DNA of 64,000 nucleotides from Ypsolopha sequella (Eukaryota; Arthropoda; Insecta; Lepidoptera; Ypsolophidae), in NCBI GenBank assembly GCA_934047225.1, contig OW203998.1, forward strand, positions 15,453,280 through 15,517,279, in the 5' to 3' direction. Below the pieces are notes generated by a model. It was given only the letters and a program-made list of their open reading frames with translations, did not search any database and was not told the DNA's origin. A program made the position numbers and the translations under genes. Positions 46,922-58,271 of this stretch are shown one piece after another. How positions within the stretch are numbered: the stretch's first letter is position 1; each line of letters opens with the position of its first letter.

Positions 46922-47075
46922 TTCAAAACAATACATACATACATACAATCACGTATGTCTCCCAGGGTAGGCAGACTACAGATTTCCATCTGCTACGATC
47001 CAGACACACCTTTTTCGCCTCTTCCACAATCAATCTCATCATACAAGCTCTTCTTATTCTTCGTTTATGGCCAAA
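46922..47075 (-). pseudogene. LINE 3' end, family 1, copy 3
   Basis: On the minus strand: RRIRRACMMRLIVEEAKKVC then LDRSRWKSVVCLPWETY, with a GTATGTATGTATG tail at 46931-46947. It matches the C-terminal segments at 24.9 and 39.4 kb. The KVCLDRSRWKSVV portion is the best preserved of the three; small indels interrupt the rest. Confidence 0.8.
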
Positions 47076-47924
47076 CCAAAAATAATATAAAAAAATGTAT
47101 TATGAATTATCAACTCTTAGACAACATTTTTCTTTTTCATACCTCCAAAACTTCTACATGTTTTTTTTTTACTGATTATTTTTGGCTTGAAATTCCTACT
47201 GCTCCTTAGTGGCTTGGCCGATTGAATTCATTTATGCTTTGATAAATAGATTAACTTGATAGATATGTACATAGGATTATTCAAAGGAACAATCACGTCC
47301 AAGTGAAAAGTATAATTTTCTCCTATTTTGCCCTATCAAGGACGCAGCGAGCGTCGTAACAGCCACTGTTCATTGCACGCTGATATGAACGTTATTTCAA
47401 TGTCGTTTCCGTTGATATTCGTACTGACAAATATCGAGCTGCTAATTTTGCGACGGTAAAAACCCTAAAATTTCTTTTAATTAAAATTATTTTGCTTTTG
47501 GGATCAAACGATAAAGTTTATTATTTTCTGTTTAAATAAGTACAAAAATATGTTACCTATATGACATGTAAGTTGTTTATTATTTTAGAAACAAAATAGT
47601 GTAGCAATGTTTAAACTTAAAAAAATACTTCAAAGTTACGGTACTTTAAATTCAAGGATTACTTTGAAAGACGTAGAATATAAATAACAGTATTTTTCGC
47701 AAATTGGCTTATTTTCCTATACCTTTACGGAGGATAAAAGTTCTTTGCCTCGTTTATATACGACTGTACTGGGAACAAGGAGTTAAAAGGTCTAAGAGCG
47801 CAGGTGGACATTAATCAGAGAGCGGGACAAGAGTGAACTCACTCGGATCACTTCTGTAAAGTCAGGAGTAGACGTAATATTGAATGTAGGACCTTTATCT
47901 ATAGGATTTAGTACATATATTATA
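47076..47924. other. Gene-free stretch
   Basis: Nothing recognised. Confidence 0.4.
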
Positions 47925-48057
47925 TTTCACGATATCTGTTTGAGTGCACACGCGCTTTTTGTAGTGGGAGCGTTACAAAACGCGCAACACACCAAAAACG
48001 CGCTTATCTGTACACGTCACTACTACAAACATAGCCAAACGGATTTCGTGAAATAGA
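47925..48057. mobile_element. Short inverted-repeat element
   Basis: TATTTCACGATATCTGTTTG at 47929 pairs with CAAACGGATTTCGTGAAATA at 48035, about 21 bp with three mismatches. The interior has repeated GCGC-type blocks (CACGCGCTTTTTGTAGT / ACTACTACAAAC). It is not coding and its target duplication is unclear. Confidence 0.6.
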
Positions 48058-48082
48058 CAATCTGTAATACTAAATGGAAATA

Positions 48083-48340
48083 CAACGGTAACTCAGCTGG
48101 TAAGACTCCCATCTTGAGACCCGCGATATAATCCTGCTGGTCAAGCAAGCACCAATGAGCTTTTCCGAATTTATGTGCAATAGTAGGTATTAGTTTACTT
48201 GCCACTTGCCGAACGGTTAAGAAAACTGCCGCGAGATAAACCTGCATGCTTGTGTTTGTGCCTAAAATAAGGCTACATAAGGCTCGTAAGGGACGTTGGG
48301 ACAAAAAAATCCATGTTAAAAAGACGGTGTACAAGACTGT
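48083..48340 (+). mobile_element. tRNA-derived SINE
   Basis: The head ACGGTAACTCAGCTGGTAAG...CTTGAGACCCGCGATATAATCC resembles a tRNA half: A box TAACTCAGCTGG and a mutated B box. The body GAATTTATGTGCAATAGTAG...CACTTGCCGAACGGTTAAGA...GCGAGATAAACCTGCATGC is the conserved core of a common lepidopteran SINE, as I know the family. The 3' part past 48265 is diverged. The minus-strand ORF at 48023-48334 simply runs across it. Confidence 0.7.
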
Positions 48341-48858
48341 TAAAAATTCCTCTGATACCCCTTATATGTCGTAGCAGCATATTTTTTTGTTAAATGGGGA
48401 TAAACATGGAGAAATTACTCATAATGTAAATAACGCTGTCTCAATGAGGTTTTTCTATTATTTTCTATAAAACTTTATAAAAATCTTTTAATTATTCTAA
48501 ATCATTTATTTAAACATAAAATTAAAACAGTAAAATTTTTTGGAAGTTATCGGTTTCTTCGTTTTAAAAATTTAGTAAGCTGTTGTTCTTGTGGTATCCA
48601 TATTAAAAAGAAATATTTCTTTTATGATGTCATACTTTATTATTTTCAAGCATAAATATTTCAAATTTGGCGTATTGGTCAACTGCTTATCTTTTGGGTT
48701 TTCGTGCAAATGATAACAGTATGAAATTTATTTTATAAAATTATTTAAATTTAAATAGAAATCATCCTTCGTTCAGTATCCTTAAACAAATATTTTAAAT
48801 TTAATTTCCCGGTGGAATAAAAACAGGCAGCATAAATCTCACGTCATTTTATGACAAT
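48341..48858. other. Gene-free AT-rich stretch
   Basis: Nothing recognised. Confidence 0.45.
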
Positions 48859-49408
48859 AAACCGGTTAAGTGCGAGTAGGACTCGCGCCCTGAGGGTTCC
48901 GTGCCCTTTACGTACTTAAATAATTTGAACAGAAATTACAAAATTATCACTACCTACAAATTGTATAAAACAAAACTGCAAAATTAAGTTGGTTGAGTAT
49001 TCGGGGACGTTACCCTAAATCGACATCATAAATCGGCGTTTTCAGTATTTGTTGTTTAAATACAACATATGGTTCATAATCTACAGAAATTTTAAATTCC
49101 TAACTACTTTGGTCCCCGTAACAAATTTTTGTGTCTAAAAATGACAAACTTGATAGCCTCCCATTTCATGATTTACGAAGATAAAAAAAAATAGATAATA
49201 CATCTAAACTTTACTTAATGAGTTCTCGACAATGACACCCGTCATTATGGTGTAAGAAAAATGTCTTTTTTTCGGCTCTATTTTTAAGTATGAGGCCGAA
49301 AATATATATATTCGGCTTCGAGTCAAATTTTCGATCTCTATCTTATTCCGTCCGTACAAACAGACGGACAGCGGAGTGACCCGTTTTGCCCTTTGGGTAC
49401 TTGGCTTG
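48859..49408 (+). repeat. Lepidopteran dispersed repeat with 'GTGCGAGTAGGACTCGCGCC' head
   Basis: Starts CCGGTTAAGTGCGAGTAGGA then CTCGCGCCCTGAGGGTTCCGTG and ends ACAGACGGACAGCGGAGTGA...CCCTTTGGGTAC. This head-and-tail combination is a widespread moth repeat, as I know it. No ORF is preserved. Its class (non-autonomous retroelement or DNA element) is not resolved from this copy. CGAGTAGGACTCG in the head is itself a dyad. Confidence 0.65.
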
Positions 49409-49536
49409 TTTTAAATATTATGCATATTTATATTCTGACAAGTGAGTGCCGCTGGCGCCGTTGCGTTTAGGGGAGGGACAAGTTTTTTTTTGTGAAAGTT
49501 GCCATTTTTCTCTATGACTGTTCATGTCTTACAAAA

Positions 49537-49562
49537 TCTGTGAATACAAATTCACAGATTCT
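49537..49562. repeat. Perfect short hairpin
   Basis: AATCTGTGAAT-ACAA-ATTCACAGATT: 11-bp perfect arms with a 4-nt loop. Confidence 0.9.
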
Positions 49563-49899
49563 TACTTTTTTTTTAACTTCGGCTAAATTCTTTCCACCTT
49601 GGCTACGTTTGGGCTACAAATCCAGAAAAAATATCTAACATCTAACGAAATGCGGAAATCCTGCCAGAAAATTTAGTCATAAACTGGATCTAATCAAGAA
49701 AATCAAATACACGTCCAAACTAAACAAGATCTTTTTATACAAAATCGAAGGCAGCTAATCAAAGGCGGAGCTCGATCAAGACTACACAAACATTGCCAGT
49801 AGAGCTGGCTCGGTGTTGCTAGATCTACTGGAAATTCCGACTATCCGGATCATTGAGACGGATATCATTTACTATATTCATCTAGTTTGTCGTGAATAC

Positions 49900-50060
49900 A
49901 AATCGTCACGACATGAATCCCCAAGGGGGTGTCAGAGTGTCCCCGAGTATGGACTGTGAAGTACAAGTAACAGTCTACACTCGTACACCCACTTTTCACA
50001 GACTATTATGACGTGTATTATGACTATTTATGACGCATATTTGTTGCTAAGGAAATCAAT
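49900..50060 (+). repeat. Dispersed repeat with CACGACATGAATCCCC core
   Basis: CACGACATGAATCCCCAAGG then GGGTGTCAGAGTGT... and CACTCGTACACCCACTTTTCAC: blocks of a common moth repeat. A shorter relative is at 10425-10500. Confidence 0.5.
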
Positions 50061-50691
50061 ACCCAATTGCGAACCCACAGCAAGAAATAAAAGTCAAATA
50101 ATAAAAGGTATCTAGTATTTAATTGCACACCAGAAAACACTAGAAATGCTTGCTACGGTTTCCTATCAAAAATACTCATTGCATTTAGCTCCACTACATT
50201 CCGCGACACGCCATAACTAACCTTCTAACAATACGAGTACAATGCAACACAATATTCTGTATTGCACACCAAAAAACAAAATAAATAGACAAATTCAAAA
50301 AGTAATAGTAGGGTACAATTGGCGGTCTTATCACTAAAAAGCGATCTTTTCCAGATAACCTTCTCACCTAACCTACCAAATCGCTTCGATTTCTGAATTT
50401 TCGAAGTATTTTTCCTATAGTGCTTTCTTATCTACTACACCCCATCTCGTGGTGAAGAAATCAAAATTTTTTAAAGACATTTTATGTGCAGTTAGTATTT
50501 TTGATGTGCAGGAAAACATATTCCAATAACAAATAGTATTTTTAACAGTTTACTAGTTTTTCGGCATGTTAAAGACTTGTTTGCCGTTTTTTTTAACCTA
50601 CAGCAAGCGCGATAATTAATGACCTACTACCAGATAAATCCGGCACACTCTCAAAACAAATATATGTTCTGAAGAGACAGATGGTCAGGAC
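50061..50691. other. Gene-free stretch
   Basis: TATTTAATTGCACACCAGAAAAC (50117) and TGTATTGCACACCAAAAAAC (50259) are a short direct repeat about 140 bp apart. Nothing else recognised. Confidence 0.4.
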
Positions 50692-50760
50692 ATTATAATA
50701 TACATAATCGGGTCTACCGAGATCAATTTTTACCTTTTAAACGCGAGAGTTTAAAGTTAT
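50692..50760 (+). repeat. Deleted copy of the 26.3-kb inverted-repeat element
   Basis: CATTATAATATACATAATCG then GGTCTACCGAGATCAATTTTTACC matches the left end at 26325; it then jumps directly to AAACGCGAGAGTTTAAAGTTATA, found to the right of the other end at 26610. The interior has been deleted between the two. Confidence 0.65.
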
Positions 50761-53639
50761 AGATGGTCAGGATTCTTACACAATTTGATGTGGCATCATT
50801 GCAGGCCGTCCTTCGCGCAATCACCGCTCTACGCTCTTGTTTGCCTAGTCCTCGCTGAGAAAACAGATGGCTCGTCGAATAGAAAACAAACAGGATGCGA
50901 TACAAAGGTGCTACTTGGGACAGCTATTTTTGTAAACTCCTTTGTGTTGTTGACTTGACATCAAGTAATTGTGTTAGAGATAACTGAGATATTTTCTCAA
51001 CGCCAAGCAACTTCTTTCAAAATAAAAATCTTAGGTGAGCGACAAGCTATAACATTCATTACCAAAAGAAGACCGTCTGTAAAATGTGGAGAAAAATTGG
51101 ACAAAGGTACAAAATTGTAGGTATTAAATATTTAAACTTCTGTTTATATTACTTTTCTTTTGGAAAGTAGTCAGTCCACTTTTCATGTCACGGAAACGTC
51201 TAAAAAAGGTTGCAGAAAAGATATATGTGCGCGTAGAAAAATAGTTCCCAAAGCCTCAGTAACAAGTGAGAACAAAAAAGGTTGAGGACTTGCCACCGCA
51301 CAACTTCCAGTTCACAAGTTAACTCTACCCCATAAATAAACCTTCGGTTTTGCCCGGAATCCTCGGCGATTGCAAATTTCGACGCCAAACGTGCAACTGT
51401 AAAGTCGCATAAATTACAGTTCCTGACAGTAGAAAGAGAAAAACAATCGGAAAGTAGCACTTAGCAGCTTGAGTAATCGCTGGTCGGCAATGACAGCTTG
51501 GGGCCGGATTGAACACAGCCTCTTCGCCGCAAGCCAAGAAGGCCTGGCGCTCCCGACACCAAAACCGCAAGTGTTAATGCGTTTTGTTAATGCATTCTGT
51601 GACAATCTGCTTGGGAATAACAGATTAGGGTTTCGGGAACATTTGTCGGATCACATTTCGGGTAAACGTTGACAGTGTGACGCTCAAACCAAAAGCTTAA
51701 CTGATTTGTTCACTTAATTGTTGCTATTTCAAACAAAACTCTGGTTGCCGACGGCTATAAGTGTAAATTATGGATATAAACAAGAGAAGCTTCGAGAAAC
51801 GGCCCCGGTAAACTCCGTGAAAACTTCGGGAATAGTAAAAATTGGTTAATTTTCCCTCCTCGATCTGTGTTAGGAGTTAAGACACCTCCACACAAGTTAC
51901 CGAGGTGGCTCCTCGTATTTCTCAGAGAGAGAGCAGTTCATTTGCTTCACGCCTCATACCCGCAAATAAATCACGAGGCCCCAGACCTCACGTACCTACG
52001 TCGCAAGTATATCCTCCACCAAGGACCGTAACTAACGTATATACGTCGTAAGTACATATACTAACTCTAATGTAGAAAGTGGATTCGGTGCTTTAGAGCA
52101 AGTTTGAAAGGTATTCAAGTTTTCAATTTCGTTCTATTTGAGAAAGTTTCGGGAAATTCTTTTAATTCGCTTTCTACGGATGACATTTTTCATTTGAGAT
52201 TTCTATTTCAACGTGTTCGGTTGACGTATGAAGTGGATTTAACTTTTTATTACTTTTCAGTTATATTGCTAAAGCAATCACCTCTTTAGATTCTTTTTGA
52301 AAAGCAAAAAAAACATGCTTACGTTTTTTCTTTCTTTTTTTTATTTGCTTACTTAGTTTTTTCAGTCTGAATTTCATCAAAGATTTCGTATTATAACCTA
52401 GACGAGGTATGATTCTAAATGTTAATCTATAAAACTTCACGCTTTTATGTTACATTTAATCATAACTAAATGAAGTAAAAGTACTACATAGTATAGGTAC
52501 TTCGAAAGTATACACATTGTATCTCCAAAAGAGATGTGTAAGTTTGTTTGTGTCCCGAAACATTAAGTACTACAAATAAACAATTAAGTCCACCTACATA
52601 ATGTCTGTGGCTTCATCTGTCGCCAACTGGACTAAGTTAGTATTTACTACTAAGTTGGTGTTTACTATCAACAAAGTAGTCGCTAAGTTACGTTTACGAA
52701 TGGGCAGGCTTACAAGAGTATAGTTTTTGCACTGCACGAAGGTGCATGATCATATAAATTTTTAGTGATGATTCCGGTTTTGTTCTTTGTGGAGGAAGCT
52801 AAACAGTTTCATTTTTGTCATATAAAAATAAATCGTCATAATTTTTTAATTTGACAGAAAGTTAAGTTTGCTTTTGAGATCTCGACTAAACGCACAACTT
52901 ATGATTTCTTTTTTTTTTTTTTTATCCACTTTCCCCCGATTTTAATTTTTCAGGGACAAGTTATGATTGTTGTTCTTAATTTTAAACAAAAAGTATTAAA
53001 TAAAATGTAATATATGCTATTACGCAACAATAGTTTAAGGGCAATGAGACTAGACAAATTGTATTATTTTAGGCATTGCGTAAGTGGCACAAAGATATGC
53101 ATAAAATAACACAATTTTGCTAAAAAAGCTTAACTGGCATTAAACGATTGTCGCGTAATAATAGATTTTATTCAAAAATAAGAAAAGTAATTTGGGAACA
53201 AAACTCGTTGCAACCACCACGTTGGAGGCGAATTTCCAATACTTGTATTTGGTAGTTGAACTTACTATGTAAAAACTTCGTGCTGTGTAGCTAGACTCGT
53301 CTGGGTTTCGACCACGATGTTTCTATAGTGAAACAAATAGAAAATGGAACCGAACATAAACTAAGAAGGCATACAACTTGCGAGGATAGAAACTATATAC
53401 GGGTCCGTAATGTATTTTCAAACATATTTCATGTTAATTCATGTGCCCATGAATTCTTGGTTAATTCTAGTATCAAATATATTCGAAGTTCTTATAAATT
53501 GATAGTTATCGGAAATAAAACATTTATTTTATTGATAACTTATTTTTCGTTTTTTAATAAAACGTTTTACTTTGTATTTTATAAACATATAAATATATAT
53601 ATAACAAAAAAGAGAAAAGAAAAATATATCTTAAGATCT
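50761..53639. other. Gene-free stretch with GC-richer patches
   Basis: No gene recognised. 51340-51600 and 51860-52040 are GC-richer; ORFs there overlap on opposite strands without motifs. A TTT-rich run at 52908-52924 and A-rich minus-strand runs are simple sequence. The 104-codon ORF at 53328-53642 is AT-driven. Confidence 0.4.
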
Positions 53640-53690
53640 TAAAATATATTTCGGGGCCTTACTGGGCCTGGCATCAGTTGACATGTGTCA
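53640..53690 (-). repeat. Short interspersed repeat, copy 2
   Basis: Reverse-complement match of the 9060-9115 segment (see that entry). Confidence 0.5.
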
Positions 53691-53832
53691 AATATATAAT
53701 ACATGTGTTGGTAGAACATATTTTAAATGTAAAAAAAATAAAATTAGAAGTAACAAAAATATAAACAAATGTAACTTTATCTTATTTTATTTATTTTTCA
53801 TAAAATTTTACATAAATTTCAGTACACAATAT

Positions 53833-53864
53833 TCGCCAAACTGCTGAACAGTTTGTTGGCGATA
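53833..53864. repeat. Stem-loop CGCCAAACTG/CAGTTTGTTGGCG
   Basis: TTCGCCAAACTG-CTGAA-CAGTTTGTTGGCGA: 10-bp arms with a short bulge and 5-nt loop. Such a hairpin is common in dispersed moth repeats; element ends are not seen. Confidence 0.7.
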
Positions 53865-56293
53865 CGGTATTACAAATTTTGTTTCTTAAATAAGCATTTT
53901 AGGTACTAACTTAAAATCTAATACTTATGGAGCCTTAAGAGAAAAAAAATAAAAAATTTGTAGAATTGTATTTATGCGTTTAAAGTTTACATTATTTAGA
54001 AAAATATAAATTATGGTAAATATAAAAAATATAACTTGTAAATATAATTTATGGTTATCCTAGCCATTCCCATACGGAACAAGATCAAAATAGTCCAAAA
54101 TAATGGGATCAACAATAAAAAATTGCATCGCGCAATCTAATTGTCTTTTCTTTTCAGGTGAACATGATTTTTTTGGATTTTACGGAAATATTAATTTTTT
54201 TAACTAATGTAATGAAATTTGGATGGTTATTATAAAACCAGTTTTTATTTTTCTGCGATCTATCAAATTATCGGGGTTACACTAAAAGTCACATGTATAC
54301 AAAATACCTATATAAACATTAATTTGATATACTTCTTTCAGGACAGTGATGATGGCAGGTTAGCCCCATTATTAGATACATTTATACTATCCTAACGACA
54401 CCCCTCCTTGCGGCACATTCACAACTTTCTTTGTTTCAGTGTGAGCTTAACTATTGTTTGAAGTTTAACTTACTCCTCCGGATGCCGAATGGACAGAGCT
54501 TGTCTGTGAGAAATTGTTTTGTGTGAGTTTGAAAAGGAAAACATTTTGCCAGAAGCTTAAGCAAAGCGTTTGTACTGGTATCTAGTATGCAGTGGACGCG
54601 TTACCAACAGGTTTGTAACACAGATTTTAATAAATTTTGACAAGCATAGAATAGTATTTTGTGTTTACACTTACATTACAGTATGGGAGTAAACAAACAA
54701 AATAGAAATACTAAAATAACATTCACATTTTGTCACTGACCGGTTAAAATTTATATAAAAAGCATTGTGACACAAAAAACATTTAAAATTTTCTCTCATC
54801 GTATTGTTTCTTACAATGAATGTAACGTCAATATGAATATAGCGCTATGATGGTGGCTAATTCTCATGGCCTTTTGGTTAGAGCATAGAATAAAATACTA
54901 CGTTTAGAGTAACTAGTCGTAGTTTGGTAAGGAATCAATAGAGTAAATTGCACGTCCTTTACATAATAGGTTCAAGCGCTTGTAGAAACAGGTTTGCGTT
55001 GAGTCCAGTTGGGATTGGGGGGAACGGGGACAGCGTAATGTGAGTTTAATTGCAGGTTTGGCGACACGCTTTGTAGATGTTGTTCTGATATATTGTCTAC
55101 CTACTATTAAAAAATTGGACCCCAAAGTAGTTATATTTTATTTGCACTAAATATTTTGCATACATTTCGTAGATTTAAAATCAACAACAACTAAAAACAA
55201 CTAAGTTAATTTAATTTTAATGGTATTATATCAGATGGTTAACCATAACCACAGCTTTTGATGACCTAACGCAAAGTGGTGGCTAAAAATATTTATAGTT
55301 CAGAACTGGATTTTTTTATTGAAATAAAGTGACCTAAGTATATAGGGTTAGTAATTCAAGTGGGTGGATGGCCAAATCCAAAACTAAAGAAAATAGCGAA
55401 AAATGCTAAAAGGAGTCTCGGGGTCGATTTTGATGGAACACAAAACTGCATAATTGGATTATCGAATTTTTAAATATATTTAAAATAAATTTTTCTAGCC
55501 TTTGATTTTCCAAAAAAGAAAAAAACAGCGCTGAGTTATTGCACCAGCCGATAATGTCGATTGTGTCTCGAATTCTGGAATGGATCATTCTAAGAAAATA
55601 CTCTTTTTGAGATTCTAAGAGAGAGAAGCATAAATGACGATGTCCTTGGATTCTAATGCTTAGACAAACATATTTAATAACTTGGTTACTTTTGTTATCT
55701 AAATTATATTAAGTATCTGTTTCTGTTTGTTATTTATTAATAATAAAACAATAAAAATAGGTACTCGATATTATTTCGGCCCACGGTATCATTTGTTTTG
55801 TTATTAATAAATAAAGAAATAAATAATGCTTAAACAGCTCATTATAATTAATTTATTTACATATCAACCTTCAGTATTTTTGTAGATTATATTTAAGTTT
55901 TTTAACTTTTTATTTGTACAATGAATTTCTTTCTATAAAAATGCGCATTTTTTTTATTATTAATAATTTATCCAAAATATAGCCTGTATAAAATATTCCA
56001 TGCCATTAAAGTTAAAACAATTAATAACAGTTCCATATGCTACGATAAATATAATAATTAAGGGATAAGCATCTTTTCTACGTAATTTTACTGATCATAT
56101 TGAACAAGTTTCCCAAAGAACACAGAGGGAACAAAGGGGACGATTACCAACGAGAGTGTAGTTTGAGGCCCGAGGCGAAGCGAAGATTGCGAATCGCACT
56201 CTCTCCCGAGTTATACATAGTGCTTTATACGACACCTACGAGGAAAATAAAAGACAAATTATGTTTAAAAACACTTGTACTACCACATATAAT
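53865..56293. other. Gene-free stretch
   Basis: AT-rich; nothing recognised. 56140-56220 contains a GC-richer block (GAGGCGAAGCGAAGATTGCG) that looks repeat-like without a second copy in the window. Confidence 0.4.
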
Positions 56294-56547
56294 ATCCATC
56301 CATCCATCCATCAGCCTGTGTTCGTCCACTGCTGGATATAGGCCTCTCTAATATTTCGCTACTCTTGGCGGTCCTGCCTTATCCTCATCCAGTCCCTACC
56401 CGTAACATCCTTCAGGTCGTTGATCCAGCGGGCACGAGGTCAGCCTACGCTACGCTTTGCTGTACGTGGTTTCCATTCCAACGCCTTTCGGCCCCAACCG
56501 CCATCGTGTGGGCGACAAATATGGCCAACCCGCTGCCACTTCAACTT
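56294..56547 (-). pseudogene. RTE-type LINE 3' end
   Basis: On the minus strand one frame reads LKWQRVGHICRPHDGGWGRK then ALEWKPRTAKRSVG, a stop, PRARWINDLKDVTGRDWMRI, RQDRQE, a stop, RNIREAYIQQWTNTG and the terminal stop at 56313-56311. This is the standard C-terminus of the RTE-type LINE polyprotein abundant in moths; a (GGAT)n tail follows to 56294. Two internal stops and loss of everything upstream show it is dead. Possible ATAATAT duplications flank it but are too AT-rich to trust. Its last 50 bp resemble the 3' ends of the SINEs at 4.4 and 17.0 kb. Confidence 0.85.
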
Positions 56548-56849
56548 ACTTATTCGACATAATATATATATTATAACATTATGTACTACTTTATTACGCC
56601 AGAACGCTTTTACTGTTCAAAGCAAAAGAAAAATTCTTTAAATTCCGGTGACGGAAAATCATCATCAAATCTTCACTATCACTATTAGATACCCAGTAAG
56701 TAATTTTACAAATTTAAAATTCAGATAAAACAAAAGAAAGCGATTCACGCGCGTATTTTACTTTTTTTTTGATAACATTAGTAGGTAACAATTTACATAC
56801 TAGAGCGGAGTAATAAACTTCTTGGTAGGTATCCCAATTTAATCATATT

Positions 56850-57317
56850 ATGCCAAAAAGCAAAAAGGTTTTACGTCTGAGTTCGCAAAATGATACTGGC
56901 CAGTTGCTCATTCTACGCGTTATTAAAAAAAAAAAAACAGCACGTCAACAATCGATTTTCATATACTTTTTCTGCCCGCTCAACACGTTAAAAATGGATT
57001 TTCATACACTTTTTTCGCCCGCATATTTGTATGACAGTAATGACTCTAATGACGTATATTCTGCATCGTTTTCAAACAGGTTTTTTTCGAGCAGGTGTAG
57101 TATATTTTTGTCATTCCACATATTCGAAAAACGACAATTGGCTTTAGAGGTTGGCGGGAGCGAAAGTCAATTTTATTCCCATGGGAGTTTGCGCTTTCTC
57201 TCTTCTGATTGGTCTACGTTCGTGCTTGTTATAGATAAGCGTCATTTAACCAAACAGGTAGAACGCATTTATGAAGAAGTTACTGACCGGTTAGGCACTG
57301 GCGGCAATGCGCACTGA
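56850..57317 (+). CDS. Unrecognised 155-codon ORF
   Basis: The longest open frame in the window, beginning MPKSKKVLRLSSQNDTGQLL. I do not recognise it. Residues about 35-60 overlap an internal DNA duplication: GATTTTCATATACTTTTTCT (56956) and GATTTTCATACACTTTTTTC (56998) are two units 42 bp apart, both followed by GCCCGC. The second half contains CCAAT-type sequence (CTTCTGATTGGTCTACG). A rough estimate for random DNA of this composition gives about one chance in ten of an ORF this long somewhere in 64 kb, so it may be chance or an eroded element ORF. No domain, signal peptide or membrane segment is convincing. Confidence 0.2.
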   Translation: MPKSKKVLRLSSQNDTGQLLILRVIKKKKTARQQSIFIYFFCPLNTLKMDFHTLFSPAYLYDSNDSNDVYSASFSNRFFSSRCSIFLSFHIFEKRQLALEVGGSESQFYSHGSLRFLSSDWSTFVLVIDKRHLTKQVERIYEEVTDRLGTGGNAH

Positions 57318-57905
57318 AAAAAAAAACTATATGTGTATTCTTCTTTCTTTTCATTTCTTTTTCTCAGAAATTTTCACACTAGTCTTCGCTAAGTTATTGC
57401 AAATAATAATTCAAAATAAGTTCGAGTAGTGATAGTGATATATTAACTCGTGAAAACAAATTAACTGAGATGGAGCTCATTTGGTGCAATAATTATTACC
57501 ACAAAATACCAGGTACTCGTAGCTATTTCTTTTTCTTAATAGGTAGTGATGAAAAATAGTGTGTATCACTCTGGCCCAAGTAAAATTTTGTTCTCGGGTG
57601 GCGTATATTGAATTCCTCGCTACGCTCGGGTTTTAAAAGTATGACATAGCCAAAACAAAAACCAGTTTCGGGCGTGGCTTATTCTATTTTACGATAGCGC
57701 GCGGGGGGAAATTCGTCCCGGTCTCTAAGCTCGCGTCACCATAGCAAAAATACGAATAGAGTGGACGAGGCAGGGTCAAAAGTAATACGTATTTTATTTT
57801 ATCTAATTTATTAGTGTATTTCGATCATCGTCACACGGCATTGATCCTACTTGCTATCACGTCGGGACGTAAATTTATTATGGTCGGCTAAAAGTGGTTT
57901 TTTGA
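57318..57905. other. Gene-free stretch, probably element-derived
   Basis: Contains GTTTCGGGCGTGGCTTATTC (57655) and a GC-rich patch TAGCGCGCGGGGGGAAATTC (57694). The patch resembles a promoter or 5' region, and GGCGTGGCTTA recalls the repeats at 8.0 and 23.5 kb, but no clear boundaries are visible. Confidence 0.35.
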
Positions 57906-58271
57906 GTGTTTGATTTATCAGTTGACCCTCGGAACATTTCAGACACTCCTTTAGAGATACATAATAATATTGTGACGGTTAATTGTCACCATTACCCATT
58001 CTTTAAATATTTTTCGCCCGTTGAGCTGGTTTTACACTTGCGGGAAAATAAATTGGACCAAAAATTTCTTTACAAAAAATTTTTTCTAAAGTTGTTAGGA
58101 TTGACAACCCATTCATTATGCATTGGGTGCAGTTGTCAATCCTACCCAATGCGAAATAAATTAAAATTTGTAAATATAATAGTTACTAACAATAGCAATT
58201 AAGTAAAACTGTTACTAACAATATGGATACAATATCCGAAATAAACGTTATTATTATTATTATTATATTAT
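57906..58271 (+). repeat. Possible retroelement 3' end with (TTA)n tail
   Basis: A 98-codon frame (57906-58202, ...EIHNNIVTVNCHHYPFFKYF...) of unknown origin is followed by TCCGAAATAAACG and a (TTA)n tract at 58248-58271, an arrangement typical of LINE or SINE 3' ends. Two competing stem-loops lie at 58097-58154, and TGTTACTAACAATA is duplicated at 58184 (as AGTTACTAACAATA) and 58210. No RT motif is seen. It could also be an old host 3' UTR. Confidence 0.35.
58097..58154 (+). repeat. Competing stem-loops
   Basis: AGGATTGACAAC pairs with GTTGTCAATCCT, enclosing GCATTGGGT; but GCATTGGGT also pairs with ACCCAATGC just downstream. The two stems share bases and cannot form together. Confidence 0.7.

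Noticed and set aside
48023..48334. 103-codon minus-strand ORF
   Set aside because: It lies antisense across a tRNA-derived SINE and part of a miniature element.
51200..51672. Group of overlapping ORFs around 51.2-51.7 kb
   Set aside because: Several frames on both strands are open at once in a GC-richer patch; no protein motif or splice pattern favours any.
53328..53642. 104-codon ORF
   Set aside because: Composition is driven by AT-rich DNA (runs of I, F, Y, K, N); no motif; it ends beside a dispersed repeat.
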